From positions 1 to 64,000 of the forward strand of contig CAJTVE010000001.1 of the NCBI GenBank assembly GCA_910579655.1: DNA of 64,000 nucleotides, written 5' to 3'. Positions 56,899-64,000 of the stretch are shown here, piece after piece. This stretch comes from an uncultured Allobaculum sp. Its GTDB lineage: Bacteria; Bacillota_I; Bacilli_A; Erysipelotrichales; Erysipelotrichaceae. The notes under the pieces are model-generated. The model saw only the letters and a program-made list of their open reading frames with translations. It did not search any database and was not told the origin of the DNA. A program made the translations under genes and the position numbers. How positions within the stretch are numbered: the first letter of the stretch is position 1; each line of letters starts with the position of its first letter.

Positions 56899-59524
56899 AC
56901 TGACCATGCAGGCTTTTGGCCCTTATGCGCAGACGGAAGTTGTTGATTTTCAGGCCTTTGGCGATAAAGGGTTGTTTTTGATCAGTGGGGATACAGGGGC
57001 AGGCAAGACCACGATCTTTGATGGCATTGTCTATGCCTTATACGGAGAACTTTCCGGAGAACTGCGCAAGCCGGAAATGCTGCGATCGAAATATGCGTCT
57101 CCAAAAGTGGATACCTTTGTCGAACTGGAATTTGAACTGCATGATCAGAACTACATCATCCGCCGTTCTCCTGAATATATGCGGGAAAAGAAAAATGGAA
57201 AAGGACAGACCAAACATGCCAGCAGCGTGGAAATGATTGAGGTCGAAAACAAGCGTTCGCTGACGAAAGTTGCCGAAGTGCGCGAAGCGATCAATCGGCT
57301 GATCGGGCTGGATGCGCGTCAGTTCAAACAGGTTGCCGTTCTCGCTCAGGGTGAATTTGTCCGACTGCTGGTAGCCAGTACAAAAGAGCGGACTCAGATT
57401 TTCAGAGATCTGTTCCAGACCAGCGATTATGCGGCTCTGCAAAGCGAGGTGTTAGAGCGTTCCAAAAAAGCCCGCGATGAGGTCAATGCCGCCCAGGCGA
57501 CCATAGATCGGCTGTATCAGTCCTTTCGGGGAATGGATGCCAGTACGCTGCTGGATCCCAAACGGATTGCAGAGTCACTCAAGGGGCACGCAAAAGAGCT
57601 TGAACGCCTGATTCAGGAGCAGGCTGACTGGCAAAAAGGGCTGGCAGAAGCTTCCAAAAAGAAAGGGCAGCTTGGCCAGCAGAAAGAACGCTTTGATCTC
57701 TGGTTCAAAACCAGCAAAGATCTGGAAACTTTAAAGCCCCTCTATGACAAAACCAGCCAGGAAGTCGAAGATCTGAAGAAAAAACAGCCGGAAATGGAAG
57801 AGAAGAGCTATGAGATCAAACGACTGACCGACCAGCTCGATCGGTTTGGCCAGTATCGCCAGATGGAAAAAACATATACGGACTTAAAGCGTGATCTCCA
57901 TAAGAAAACGGAAACATTTGAAGCGTTTAAAGCTGAATTTGCGGCCGACCAGTCCCGCCAGCAGCAGCTTCAGGCAAGAGCAGAAGAATTAGTCAATGCC
58001 CCGGCTTTGCGCCAGCAGGCGGAAGCATTGTGCCTGCAGCTGCAGGAAGCAGCAAACCGCAAAGCCCAGCTTGATCAGCTCAATCAGGACATCGTTTTGC
58101 AGCAACAGACTTTTGCCACGCTTGCTGCTCAATCTGAACACGCCCAGCAGATTTATCTTCAAAAAAACAGCCAGTTTTTAGCCGGCCAGGCTGGCATTCT
58201 GGCAGGCAGCCTGCAACCGGGGATTCCTTGTCCGGTGTGCGGCTCGATTCATCATCCAGATCCTGCTCCCCTTGAGCATAATATTCCGGATGAGCGGACA
58301 TTGAAAAAACTGGAAAAAGAGGCCAATGACAAAGCCAGAAAAGCCCAGCGCCAGTCCGAACTCTGCGCAGGTCTGCTCTCACGCAGGGAAGAACAGGAAA
58401 AATCGCTGAGCCAGCTGGAAACCACCCTTCCACCCAATCAGAGCCTGGCTGCTGCCCAGACTTCACTGAAACTGTTTAATGATCAGTGCAACGAGCGCGA
58501 AAACATTTTAAATACCCTTAGTTCGCTGACGGCAAATCTCGAAAAGCGTCTGAAGCAAAAAGAGAATGGTCAGAATCATCTTGAACAGCTCGCTGCTCAG
58601 GCAAGTGAACTGGCTGGTCGTCTTCAAAGCTTTAAAGAAACCCTCAGCTTTGACCAGGAAGATCAGGCGAAACTTCGACTGAATACTCTGCGCCAGGAAA
58701 CGGCAGCATATGACCAGCAAAAAAACAGAAGCGAAAAACAGCTGGACAGCCAGAAATCGCGTCTGTTCCAGCTGCAGGGCATTCTGGAAACATATGACAG
58801 ACGACCTGAAGATCCACGCCTGCAAATCGAGCAGCTTGGCCAGCAGCTCATTCAGATTGATCAGGCTATGAATCAGGTCAACAGCCAGATTCGTGAACTG
58901 CAGGGTCAGCTGAAGATCAACACCTCAATCTTTGAACAGCTCCAGACCCTCGAAAAAGACATGCCCAGACTGTGCGACAAAGCTCAATCTCTAAAGAATC
59001 TATCCGATACCCTCAATGGCACCCTGGCTGGGCAGACTAAAATCAATCTGGAAACCTATGTGCAGATCACATTCTTTGAGCAGATCATCTTGCGTGCTAA
59101 CCAGAAACTGAATGTTATGACCAGCGGCCAGTATGAACTCATCCGCGCCGAAGAAGGCGGAAAAGGCAAAGTCGGACTGGGACTGGATGTGGTCGATCAC
59201 TTCAACGGTTCCCGGCGCCCTGTACAATCTTTATCCGGCGGAGAACAGTTTCTGGCTTCTTTATGTCTGGCCCTTGGCCTTTCAGAAGAGATCCAGATGG
59301 AAGCTGGGGGTGTTTCCCTGCAGACCTTATTTGTCGATGAGGGCTTTGGTTCTTTGGATGAAGAGTGCCTGAACAAAGCCATTCAGGCACTGAACCAGAT
59401 TGCGGATTCCCGGATGGTCGGCATTATTTCCCACGTCGAATCCCTCATGAACCGAATTGAGCATCAGATTCTGGTGACCAAAGATCCCGTCAATGGCAGC
59501 CGGACATGCATCGAAACCCTTTAG
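56885..59524 (+). CDS. sbcC: Exonuclease SbcCD subunit C (Rad50-like SMC ATPase)
   Basis: An 879-residue SMC-type ATPase. Walker A GDTGAGKTTIFDG at the N-terminus, Q-loop region VAVLAQGEFVRLL, long coiled coils on either side of the zinc hook (C449-P-V-C452), and at the C-terminus the signature LSGGEQFLASL and Walker B LFVDEGFGSLDEE. Somewhat shorter coils than E. coli SbcC (1048). With SbcD it removes hairpins and protein-blocked DNA ends, the same kind of palindromes that are abundant in this window. SD-like GGAGGG upstream of the ATG inside sbcD. Confidence 0.95.
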   Translation: MKPIKLTMQAFGPYAQTEVVDFQAFGDKGLFLISGDTGAGKTTIFDGIVYALYGELSGELRKPEMLRSKYASPKVDTFVELEFELHDQNYIIRRSPEYMREKKNGKGQTKHASSVEMIEVENKRSLTKVAEVREAINRLIGLDARQFKQVAVLAQGEFVRLLVASTKERTQIFRDLFQTSDYAALQSEVLERSKKARDEVNAAQATIDRLYQSFRGMDASTLLDPKRIAESLKGHAKELERLIQEQADWQKGLAEASKKKGQLGQQKERFDLWFKTSKDLETLKPLYDKTSQEVEDLKKKQPEMEEKSYEIKRLTDQLDRFGQYRQMEKTYTDLKRDLHKKTETFEAFKAEFAADQSRQQQLQARAEELVNAPALRQQAEALCLQLQEAANRKAQLDQLNQDIVLQQQTFATLAAQSEHAQQIYLQKNSQFLAGQAGILAGSLQPGIPCPVCGSIHHPDPAPLEHNIPDERTLKKLEKEANDKARKAQRQSELCAGLLSRREEQEKSLSQLETTLPPNQSLAAAQTSLKLFNDQCNERENILNTLSSLTANLEKRLKQKENGQNHLEQLAAQASELAGRLQSFKETLSFDQEDQAKLRLNTLRQETAAYDQQKNRSEKQLDSQKSRLFQLQGILETYDRRPEDPRLQIEQLGQQLIQIDQAMNQVNSQIRELQGQLKINTSIFEQLQTLEKDMPRLCDKAQSLKNLSDTLNGTLAGQTKINLETYVQITFFEQIILRANQKLNVMTSGQYELIRAEEGGKGKVGLGLDVVDHFNGSRRPVQSLSGGEQFLASLCLALGLSEEIQMEAGGVSLQTLFVDEGFGSLDEECLNKAIQALNQIADSRMVGIISHVESLMNRIEHQILVTKDPVNGSRTCIETL

Positions 59525-59571
59525 CCGCAGAATCAACAGACAATAGATCGTGGATCGCCACAAAAGGGCTG

Positions 59572-59607
59572 AAGACCGGCAGGACAAAACATTCTGCCGG
59601 TCTTTCA
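59572..59607 (+). terminator. sbcDC terminator
   Basis: AAGACCGGCAG with CTGCCGGTCTT, 11 perfect pairs. Confidence 0.88.
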
Positions 59608-59638
59608 TTTCTGATCGAGGATCTTCTTTGGCAAAGCG

Positions 59639-59663
59639 AAAAAGCCTGCCAGTGAGGCAGGCC
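59639..59663 (-). terminator. Terminator of the histidine phosphatase gene
   Basis: On the minus strand GCCTGCC pairs with GGCAGGC across TCACT and is followed by a T run. Confidence 0.75.
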
Positions 59664-59700
59664 GGATGGAGTCGTACAATCAGACGGGCTTGTACAAAAG

Positions 59701-59760
59701 GAAAATCAAGAACTAACAAGAATCAACAAGAGCCAACAGGAATCAACACGAATCGGCAAA
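59701..59760. repeat. Degenerate 10-bp tandem repeat
   Basis: Units in register: AACTAACAAG, AATCAACAAG, AGCCAACAGG, AATCAACACG, AATCGGCAAA. Lies between converging sbcC and phosphatase genes. Confidence 0.65.
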
Positions 59761-59803
59761 GTTAGTAAGAAATAGAATCTATAAAGAGGGAAAACACTGA
59801 ATC

Positions 59804-60448
59804 CTAATATTTTGGATCGAGAATTAACGCCTGATGGGTGGCTTTGGCCTCTTCCAGATCTTCACCGGCATAAACATCGTTAAAAATATCCAGCAAAGCA
59901 AAGGTCTGCGTATCGGGATCAAACTGGAAATGGAGGACAGCAACGTAGTTTAAAGCTTCCGGTCCCGGAATCTTACCATCAGGTGCCCAATAGTCCATGA
60001 AGGCGTGATTGGCGCAGCTGTGCGCGACAGCCAGAACGTTCTCATTCTCTTCCTTGTTCATAATTTCAAGCAGCGCTCGATTCATTCGCTCCTGTACCTG
60101 AGCTAATGTTTCTCCGCCGTAGTTTGCATAGTAGGTTGCAAATTCACTCGCTGGAGCAGCCAGAAAACCAGGGCATCCTTCCAGCTTTCCAAAACACATT
60201 TCATGCAGATCGGTGACCTTCGTATAAGGAAGAGTTGTCAGCAGCTGAGTGGTCTGAATGCAGCGCCCTTCTGGAGAACAGTAAACGTGATCAAAGTGAA
60301 TATTCCGGGATTCGAAATACGCTTTTCGGGTATGAATGGCCTGGGCAACACCATCCAGAACAAGCGGGGCGTTGACGACTCCCTGAATAATGTTGCGTTG
60401 GTTAAACAGCGTTTCGCCATGGCGGACCAGATAAAGATTTTTGAGCAT
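59804..60448 (-). CDS. Histidine phosphatase family protein
   Basis: A 214-residue phosphoglycerate-mutase-like phosphatase. LYLVRHGETLFN has the phosphohistidine RHG; the second Arg is in SPEGRCIQTTQ, the acid in FGKLEG, and the second His in LAVAHSCAN. Substrate unknown; similar proteins act on sugar phosphates or cobalamin intermediates. AGGAGG is five bases before the ATG at 60448. Minus strand, single gene. Confidence 0.9.
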   Translation of the reverse strand: MLKNLYLVRHGETLFNQRNIIQGVVNAPLVLDGVAQAIHTRKAYFESRNIHFDHVYCSPEGRCIQTTQLLTTLPYTKVTDLHEMCFGKLEGCPGFLAAPASEFATYYANYGGETLAQVQERMNRALLEIMNKEENENVLAVAHSCANHAFMDYWAPDGKIPGPEALNYVAVLHFQFDPDTQTFALLDIFNDVYAGEDLEEAKATHQALILDPKY

Positions 60449-60747
60449 AATGCCTCCTGAAAAGTCAGTCTTAACAGATTCAGTATAGAGGTGTCCGGAT
60501 GCAGATTTCGATCATCTGCCCTGTTCGTTTTCGGAAGACTCTGGCCGGCAGGCTCGCCTGAAAATGGACTGAAAAGCAGAACTCATCAAAAACTGTATCA
60601 GGCTGAAGAAATTGGATTCATAAAGTGAAATCTAGAAATCGTCCTGAATTACGGTCTTTTTGGCTCTCTGGTTTTGAAAGCCGAATGATCTGGCGATCCA
60701 AAGTCAAAGATATGTTAGGATGCAAAGAGAGAAAGGGGAATGAAAAT
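60449..60747. other. Divergent region phosphatase/Cof
   Basis: About 300 bases. In-frame codons extend the Cof ORF back to 60625 but no start signal supports translation there. No distinct structure was recognised. Confidence 0.4.
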
Positions 60748-61647
60748 TTGATCAAAGTTATCGCATGCGACTTAGATGGAACATTGTGTGATGTGGATCA
60801 TGACATCAACGACTATACCGCAAAGGTGGTTGCCAAAGCCCAGCAGGCAGGAATCCGCTTTATCGTCGCCACTGGCCGTTTCTATGAAGGAACGATGCGG
60901 ACAGTGGATGGTGTTTTACAGGATGTGGATCTGCTTTTAAACAGTGGAGCCGAAATCCTGAATCCACAAGGTGAAGTCGTGATTCATCGTCCACTGACGA
61001 AAGAGTCGATCCGCCAGATTTATGAAGTGATGAAAGACGAACCGCTGACGACTAAGTACAATGGCTTTGAACGCAATGGATTTGTCGGGACCATAGATCA
61101 GCTTGAGCAGCAGGCGTTGAAGGATTACCTGACTTTTCATCCCAATATGAGACCTCAGGATGCGTGCCAGGATCGCCGGTTTATGAATATGATGGCCAAA
61201 TGCCAGGCCTATTCCAGTATTGAAAGTCTTCAGGACGATTTGCCGGAAATTGCCAAGGTCTTCTGTTTTGGAGGAACAATCGAACAGACGCAGGCTGCTA
61301 AAGCAAAACTCAGGCAAATCCCGAAAATTGGCATTGCTTCTTCTTTTCCAACGAATATTGAAATTACGGATATCAAAGCGCAGAAAGGTCCAGCTTTGAA
61401 AGAATATATTGAATCCCTTGGGTACACGATGGATGAAGTGATGGTATTTGGGGATTCGGAAAATGATTTATCCATGATGGAAATGGACTTTGTGACAGTT
61501 GCCATGGGCAACGCCGAAGAGAACATCAAAAAAGTTTCGAAGTACGTAACAAAATCGAATGATCAGAATGGTGTGGCCTGGGCGATTGAGCAGTTGCTTG
61601 AACGCCAGGGATCGATTGCAGGCCAGAAAGATCAGCAGCAAGCCTGA
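60748..61647 (+). CDS. Cof-type HAD-superfamily hydrolase
   Basis: A 299-residue HAD IIB phosphatase. Motif I VIACDLDGTLCD, motif II VATGR, the AKxGP lysine in DIKAQKGPAL, and motif IV VFGDSENDLSMME are intact; ending VAMGNA is typical of the Cof/YidA group. The frame opens at 60625 and has an ATG at 60712, but AAAGGGG lies nine bases before a TTG at 60748 that gives the usual N-terminus (LIKVIACDLDGT), so a TTG start is preferred. Monocistronic, with a 19-bp tandem repeat and a terminator downstream. Confidence 0.87.
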   Translation: MIKVIACDLDGTLCDVDHDINDYTAKVVAKAQQAGIRFIVATGRFYEGTMRTVDGVLQDVDLLLNSGAEILNPQGEVVIHRPLTKESIRQIYEVMKDEPLTTKYNGFERNGFVGTIDQLEQQALKDYLTFHPNMRPQDACQDRRFMNMMAKCQAYSSIESLQDDLPEIAKVFCFGGTIEQTQAAKAKLRQIPKIGIASSFPTNIEITDIKAQKGPALKEYIESLGYTMDEVMVFGDSENDLSMMEMDFVTVAMGNAEENIKKVSKYVTKSNDQNGVAWAIEQLLERQGSIAGQKDQQQA

Positions 61648-61680
61648 AAAGAAACAGAAATTCAAAAAGGTAAGACGTAG

Positions 61681-61732
61681 AATTGCAGGAATACAACAGA
61701 ATTACAGGAATACAACAGAATTACAGGAATAC
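61681..61732 (+). repeat. 2.7 copies of a 19-bp tandem repeat
   Basis: AATTACAGGAATACAACAG (first copy with G for A at position 5), a second exact copy, and 14 bases of a third. Confidence 0.88.
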
Positions 61733-61769
61733 GATATCAATTACCGGGATCCATACAGAAATACGATAG

Positions 61770-61803
61770 AAAGGGCCAGGGCTTCGTTGCTCTGGCCTTT
61801 GTT
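61770..61803 (+). terminator. Cof gene terminator
   Basis: AAAGG(G)CCAG with CTGGCCTTT, GC-rich inner loop, short T run. Confidence 0.75.
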
Positions 61804-62064
61804 GGCAACAAGAATCCTGAATCAGAGCTATACGGGCAGGAAATGAAATATGAAGAAATATGAAAAGAGCCGGAGAATTTGGATTTGTTATGTAAAGTGC
61901 TTTATATAAAGTATATTCTTGCATAAATGCTTTTGCTCAGCAAAAAGTGAATGTTTCTGCTTGCAAAAAAGCAGAGATCAGGTATACTCAATGAGTCGAG
62001 TTCAGACAGGGACTTCATTTCTGAACTGCCTCAGAAGCAGTCAGAAAACTTAAAAAGTTTCTGG

Positions 62065-62093
62065 TTGACATCGATTGGAAGTCCTGATATGAT
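62065..62093 (+). promoter_or_regulatory. tRNA operon promoter
   Basis: TTGACA (62065-62070), exactly 17 bases, TATGAT (62088-62093); 20 bases to the mature tRNA-Ile 5' end. Confidence 0.88.
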
Positions 62094-62113
62094 AATCGGG
62101 CAGTCAAGAACAT

Positions 62114-62190
62114 GGGCCTGTAGCTCAGGTGGTTAGAGCGCATCCCTGATAAGGATGAGGTCGCTGGTTCGAGTCCATTCAGGCCCACCA
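62114..62190 (+). tRNA. tRNA-Ile (anticodon GAU)
   Basis: 77 nt including encoded CCA. Acceptor stem GGGCCTG/CAGGCCC, D-arm TAGCTCAGGTGGTTAGAGCG, anticodon loop CTGATAA (GAU), T-arm GGTTCGAGTCC. Confidence 0.97.
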
Positions 62191-62207
62191 TTATTTGACT
62201 TATATGT

Positions 62208-62283
62208 GGGGTGTTAGCTCAGCTGGGAGAGCACCTGCTTTGCACGCAGGGGGTCAGGAGTTCGATCCTCCTACGCTCCACCA
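62208..62283 (+). tRNA. tRNA-Ala (anticodon UGC)
   Basis: 76 nt including encoded CCA. Acceptor GGGGTGT/ACGCTCC with two wobble pairs, anticodon loop TTTGCAC (UGC), T-arm GAGTTCGATCCTC. 17 bases after tRNA-Ile. Confidence 0.97.
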
Positions 62284-62296
62284 TTTTGAAATCAAT

Positions 62297-62325
62297 CTCT
62301 AGATAGAAATATCTGGAGTTTTTTT
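62297..62325 (+). terminator. First terminator of the tRNA unit
   Basis: CTCTAGATA, GAAA tetraloop, TATCTGGAG (one G-T), then seven Ts. Confidence 0.9.
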
Positions 62326-62340
62326 GTTTATACGAACGAT

Positions 62341-62376
62341 GGCGAAACCGACGGAAACGTCCGTTTCGCCTTTTTT
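62341..62376 (+). terminator. Second terminator of the tRNA unit
   Basis: GGCGAAAC(C)GACG, GAAA tetraloop, CGTC(C)GTTTCGCC, one C-C mismatch, then six Ts. Confidence 0.9.
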
Positions 62377-62731
62377 GATGCGAAAATCAACCGAAGCAGA
62401 ATCTGATGCAAAGAATCCCGACGATCCAGGCGAAAACTTGGAACAGAAAAGAGGATCTGGGCAGAAGCTGAAGTTGATTCCAATAAAAAGTGGACAAACT
62501 TTCAGCCAATAAGAGACAATCTCTGTAATGGGTTTCATGTGGTCAGTCAGCTCTGGAGTTAATCCAGATAGGACCGCAATCCAGCATCAAAAAGATGAAC
62601 CACCTGAAAGCCAGATTGTTTCTTTGCCCTCGTTTCTGTATTTGGATGAGAGACAAGAGACAGAAAAGATGAACGAATGCAGAAAAGAGTTCCTGATTGC
62701 GCAGGGATCTTTTCAGAAGGGGAAAACAATT
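62377..62731. other. Gap upstream of the aldo/keto reductase
   Basis: About 350 bases. The reductase frame is open back to 62528, but the peptide there is unlike the family. No clear promoter or structure was recognised. Confidence 0.4.
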
Positions 62732-63751
62732 ATGTATATCGCAAATCCAGATCGGTATAAAAAGATGGAATACCGGCGCTGCGGAAAGTCCGGATTATTG
62801 CTGCCAGTGATCTCGCTTGGTTTATGGCAGAATTTCGGAGACCATTCCAGCTACGAGAATATGAGAAAAATGATCCTGACGGCGTTTGATCATGGCATTA
62901 CGCATTTTGATCTGGCCAATAACTACGGACCGGAAAACGGGGCGGCTGAAAAGAACTTTGGTCGGATTCTCAAAGAGGATTTGATGCCCTATCGGGATGA
63001 GCTGATTATTTCGACAAAAGCCGGCTATGAGATGTGGGATGGCCCTTATGGAAACTGGGGATCGCGCAAGTATCTGCTGGCCAGCCTTGACCAGTCTTTA
63101 AAGAGAATGGGACTTGAGTATGTCGATATCTTTTACCACCACCGTATGGATCCTGATACGCCGTTGGAGGAGACTATGGGTGCTCTGGCGCAGGCCGTGC
63201 GATCGGGGAAAGCACTTTATATTGGTCTTTCTAACTATGATGGCCCAACACTTGAAAAAGCCTGTGCCATTCTGGAGCGAATGGAAGTTCCATTTGTGAT
63301 TGACCAGAATCGCTATTCGATTCTGGATCGGACTATTGAAGCCAATGGTCTGCAGGCAATGAATAATCAGCTGGAAAAAGGACTGATTACTTTCTCACCA
63401 CTGGCGAAAGGACAGCTGACAGACCGGTATCTCAATGGCATTCCTGCGGACAGCCGGATCCGCACAGATGGCCGCTTTCTTCATGAATCCGACTTGCCAT
63501 CGGCTAAAGTTGAACAGCTTCGAAAACTGAATGATCTGGCCGCAAAACGTGGGGAAGATCTGTCGGTAATGGCTTTGCGCTGGATTCTCGATAAACCGGG
63601 GACGACCAGTGTGCTGATCGGGGCAAGCAAACCTGAGCAGATTCTTAAAAATCTGCAGGTTCTCGATTCCAGACCATTAAGCAAGCTAGACTTGGAAGAG
63701 ATTGACCGTATTGCCAGAAAGATTCATGAAATTGAAGAGGCGAATGCCTGA
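62732..63751 (+). CDS. Aldo/keto reductase, YghZ/Gpr type
   Basis: NADPH-dependent reductase of 339 residues, closest in appearance to L-glyceraldehyde-3-phosphate reductase (YghZ). MEYRRCGKSGLLLPVISLGLW, FDLANNYGPENGAAEKNFG with catalytic Asp and Tyr, ISTKAGYEMW with the catalytic Lys, and FYHHRMDPDTPLEETMGAL with His are all there; the C-terminal VLIGASKPEQI is the cofactor 2'-phosphate site. It is used in methylglyoxal and aldehyde detoxification. AAGGGGA is about 9 nt before the ATG at 62732. Ends with a terminator. Confidence 0.93.
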   Translation: MYIANPDRYKKMEYRRCGKSGLLLPVISLGLWQNFGDHSSYENMRKMILTAFDHGITHFDLANNYGPENGAAEKNFGRILKEDLMPYRDELIISTKAGYEMWDGPYGNWGSRKYLLASLDQSLKRMGLEYVDIFYHHRMDPDTPLEETMGALAQAVRSGKALYIGLSNYDGPTLEKACAILERMEVPFVIDQNRYSILDRTIEANGLQAMNNQLEKGLITFSPLAKGQLTDRYLNGIPADSRIRTDGRFLHESDLPSAKVEQLRKLNDLAAKRGEDLSVMALRWILDKPGTTSVLIGASKPEQILKNLQVLDSRPLSKLDLEEIDRIARKIHEIEEANA

Positions 63752-63799
63752 AGCAGAGTCTTCGAACTTCGCTTCTCACTTAGAATCAGTTTAGAATTC

Positions 63800-63833
63800 A
63801 AGACAGTCTGACAAAAAGTCGGCTGTCTTTTTT
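63800..63833 (+). terminator. Aldo/keto reductase terminator
   Basis: AAGACAG(TC)TGAC with GTCG(G)CTGTCTT, then six Ts. Confidence 0.82.
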
Positions 63834-64000
63834 GAATGTCTGGTCTGGCCGACTGAAAAAGATTTGTAGATCAGGGGGAATGGAGAAATAAGGATAGTGA
63901 TGCGCCTTGATATCCTACTTGCATCAAACCTTTATGTATAGTCGAAATAGCAATTCAAACAAAAAATCCAAAAAAGTCTGTTTTGATGTTTGACCTTCGA

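Larger units (their letters stand above)
61648..62064. other. Gap between Cof gene and tRNA genes
   Basis: Holds a 19-bp tandem array (61681-61732), the Cof terminator (61770-61803) and an AT-rich stretch (61880-61990). No gene seen. Confidence 0.5.

Overview
The window is chromosomal DNA from a low-to-mid GC Bacillota (Firmicutes), most likely a gut member of the Erysipelotrichia. This is inferred from three things: the Bacillus-like gene orders yqeG-yqeH-yhbY-nadD/yqeK-rsfS-yqeM and ypmB-dnaD-nth, a murF-ddl-alr wall cluster, and an LPXTG pilus locus with a class C sortase. No rRNA gene is present, so the genus cannot be fixed from sequence alone. Most genes are on the plus strand.

Layout. 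1-1.1 kb: IS66-type transposase cut by the window edge. 2-8.5 kb: uracil permease, a membrane/papain-like fusion protein, MalQ, and a shortened MocR-type regulator divergent from an ECF vitamin-transporter S component. 8.6-20 kb: IspD, P-type ATPase, lipoprotein, cyclophilin, an S66-family protein that has lost its nucleophile, a DUF624-like membrane protein, RecG, a HAD phosphatase and a HIT protein. 20-25.4 kb: MurF, Ddl, Alr and an acyltransferase-3 membrane protein (peptidoglycan precursor supply). 25.4-31.8 kb: FAD-dependent oxidoreductase, then the ribosome-assembly/NAD operon (YqeG, YqeH, YhbY, NadD-YqeK fusion, RsfS, YqeM) and MtnN. 32-34.8 kb: TseB/YpmB, DnaD, Nth and a PanE-like reductase.

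35-43.1 kb is the main accessory region. It holds an orphan IS21-type HTH protein, then a four-gene pilus operon: a large tip adhesin with a probable thioester domain and SpaA/CnaB repeats, an LPLTG backbone pilin, a class C sortase, and a minor pilin with a degenerate sorting motif. 43.6-47 kb is a minus-strand block: DUF4298 protein, a small protein, CoaX and CoaBC. 47-55.2 kb: glycerate kinase, thioredoxin-like lipoprotein, pyrophosphatase-like protein, rubrerythrin, a divergent sortase-like secreted protein, and an unknown two-gene unit with a CPBP protease. 55.7-64 kb: SbcD, SbcC, a histidine phosphatase, a Cof phosphatase, a free-standing tRNA-Ile/tRNA-Ala pair and an aldo/keto reductase.

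Features running through the window: intrinsic terminators are strong and frequent; many gene tails carry their own unrelated short tandem repeats, two of them starting right at a terminator U-tract; several genes have a -10 box 6-7 nt before the ATG (candidate leaderless mRNAs); and three start sites have the Shine-Dalgarno (SD) sequence inside a hairpin. All functional calls are from reading the sequence; no database search was run.
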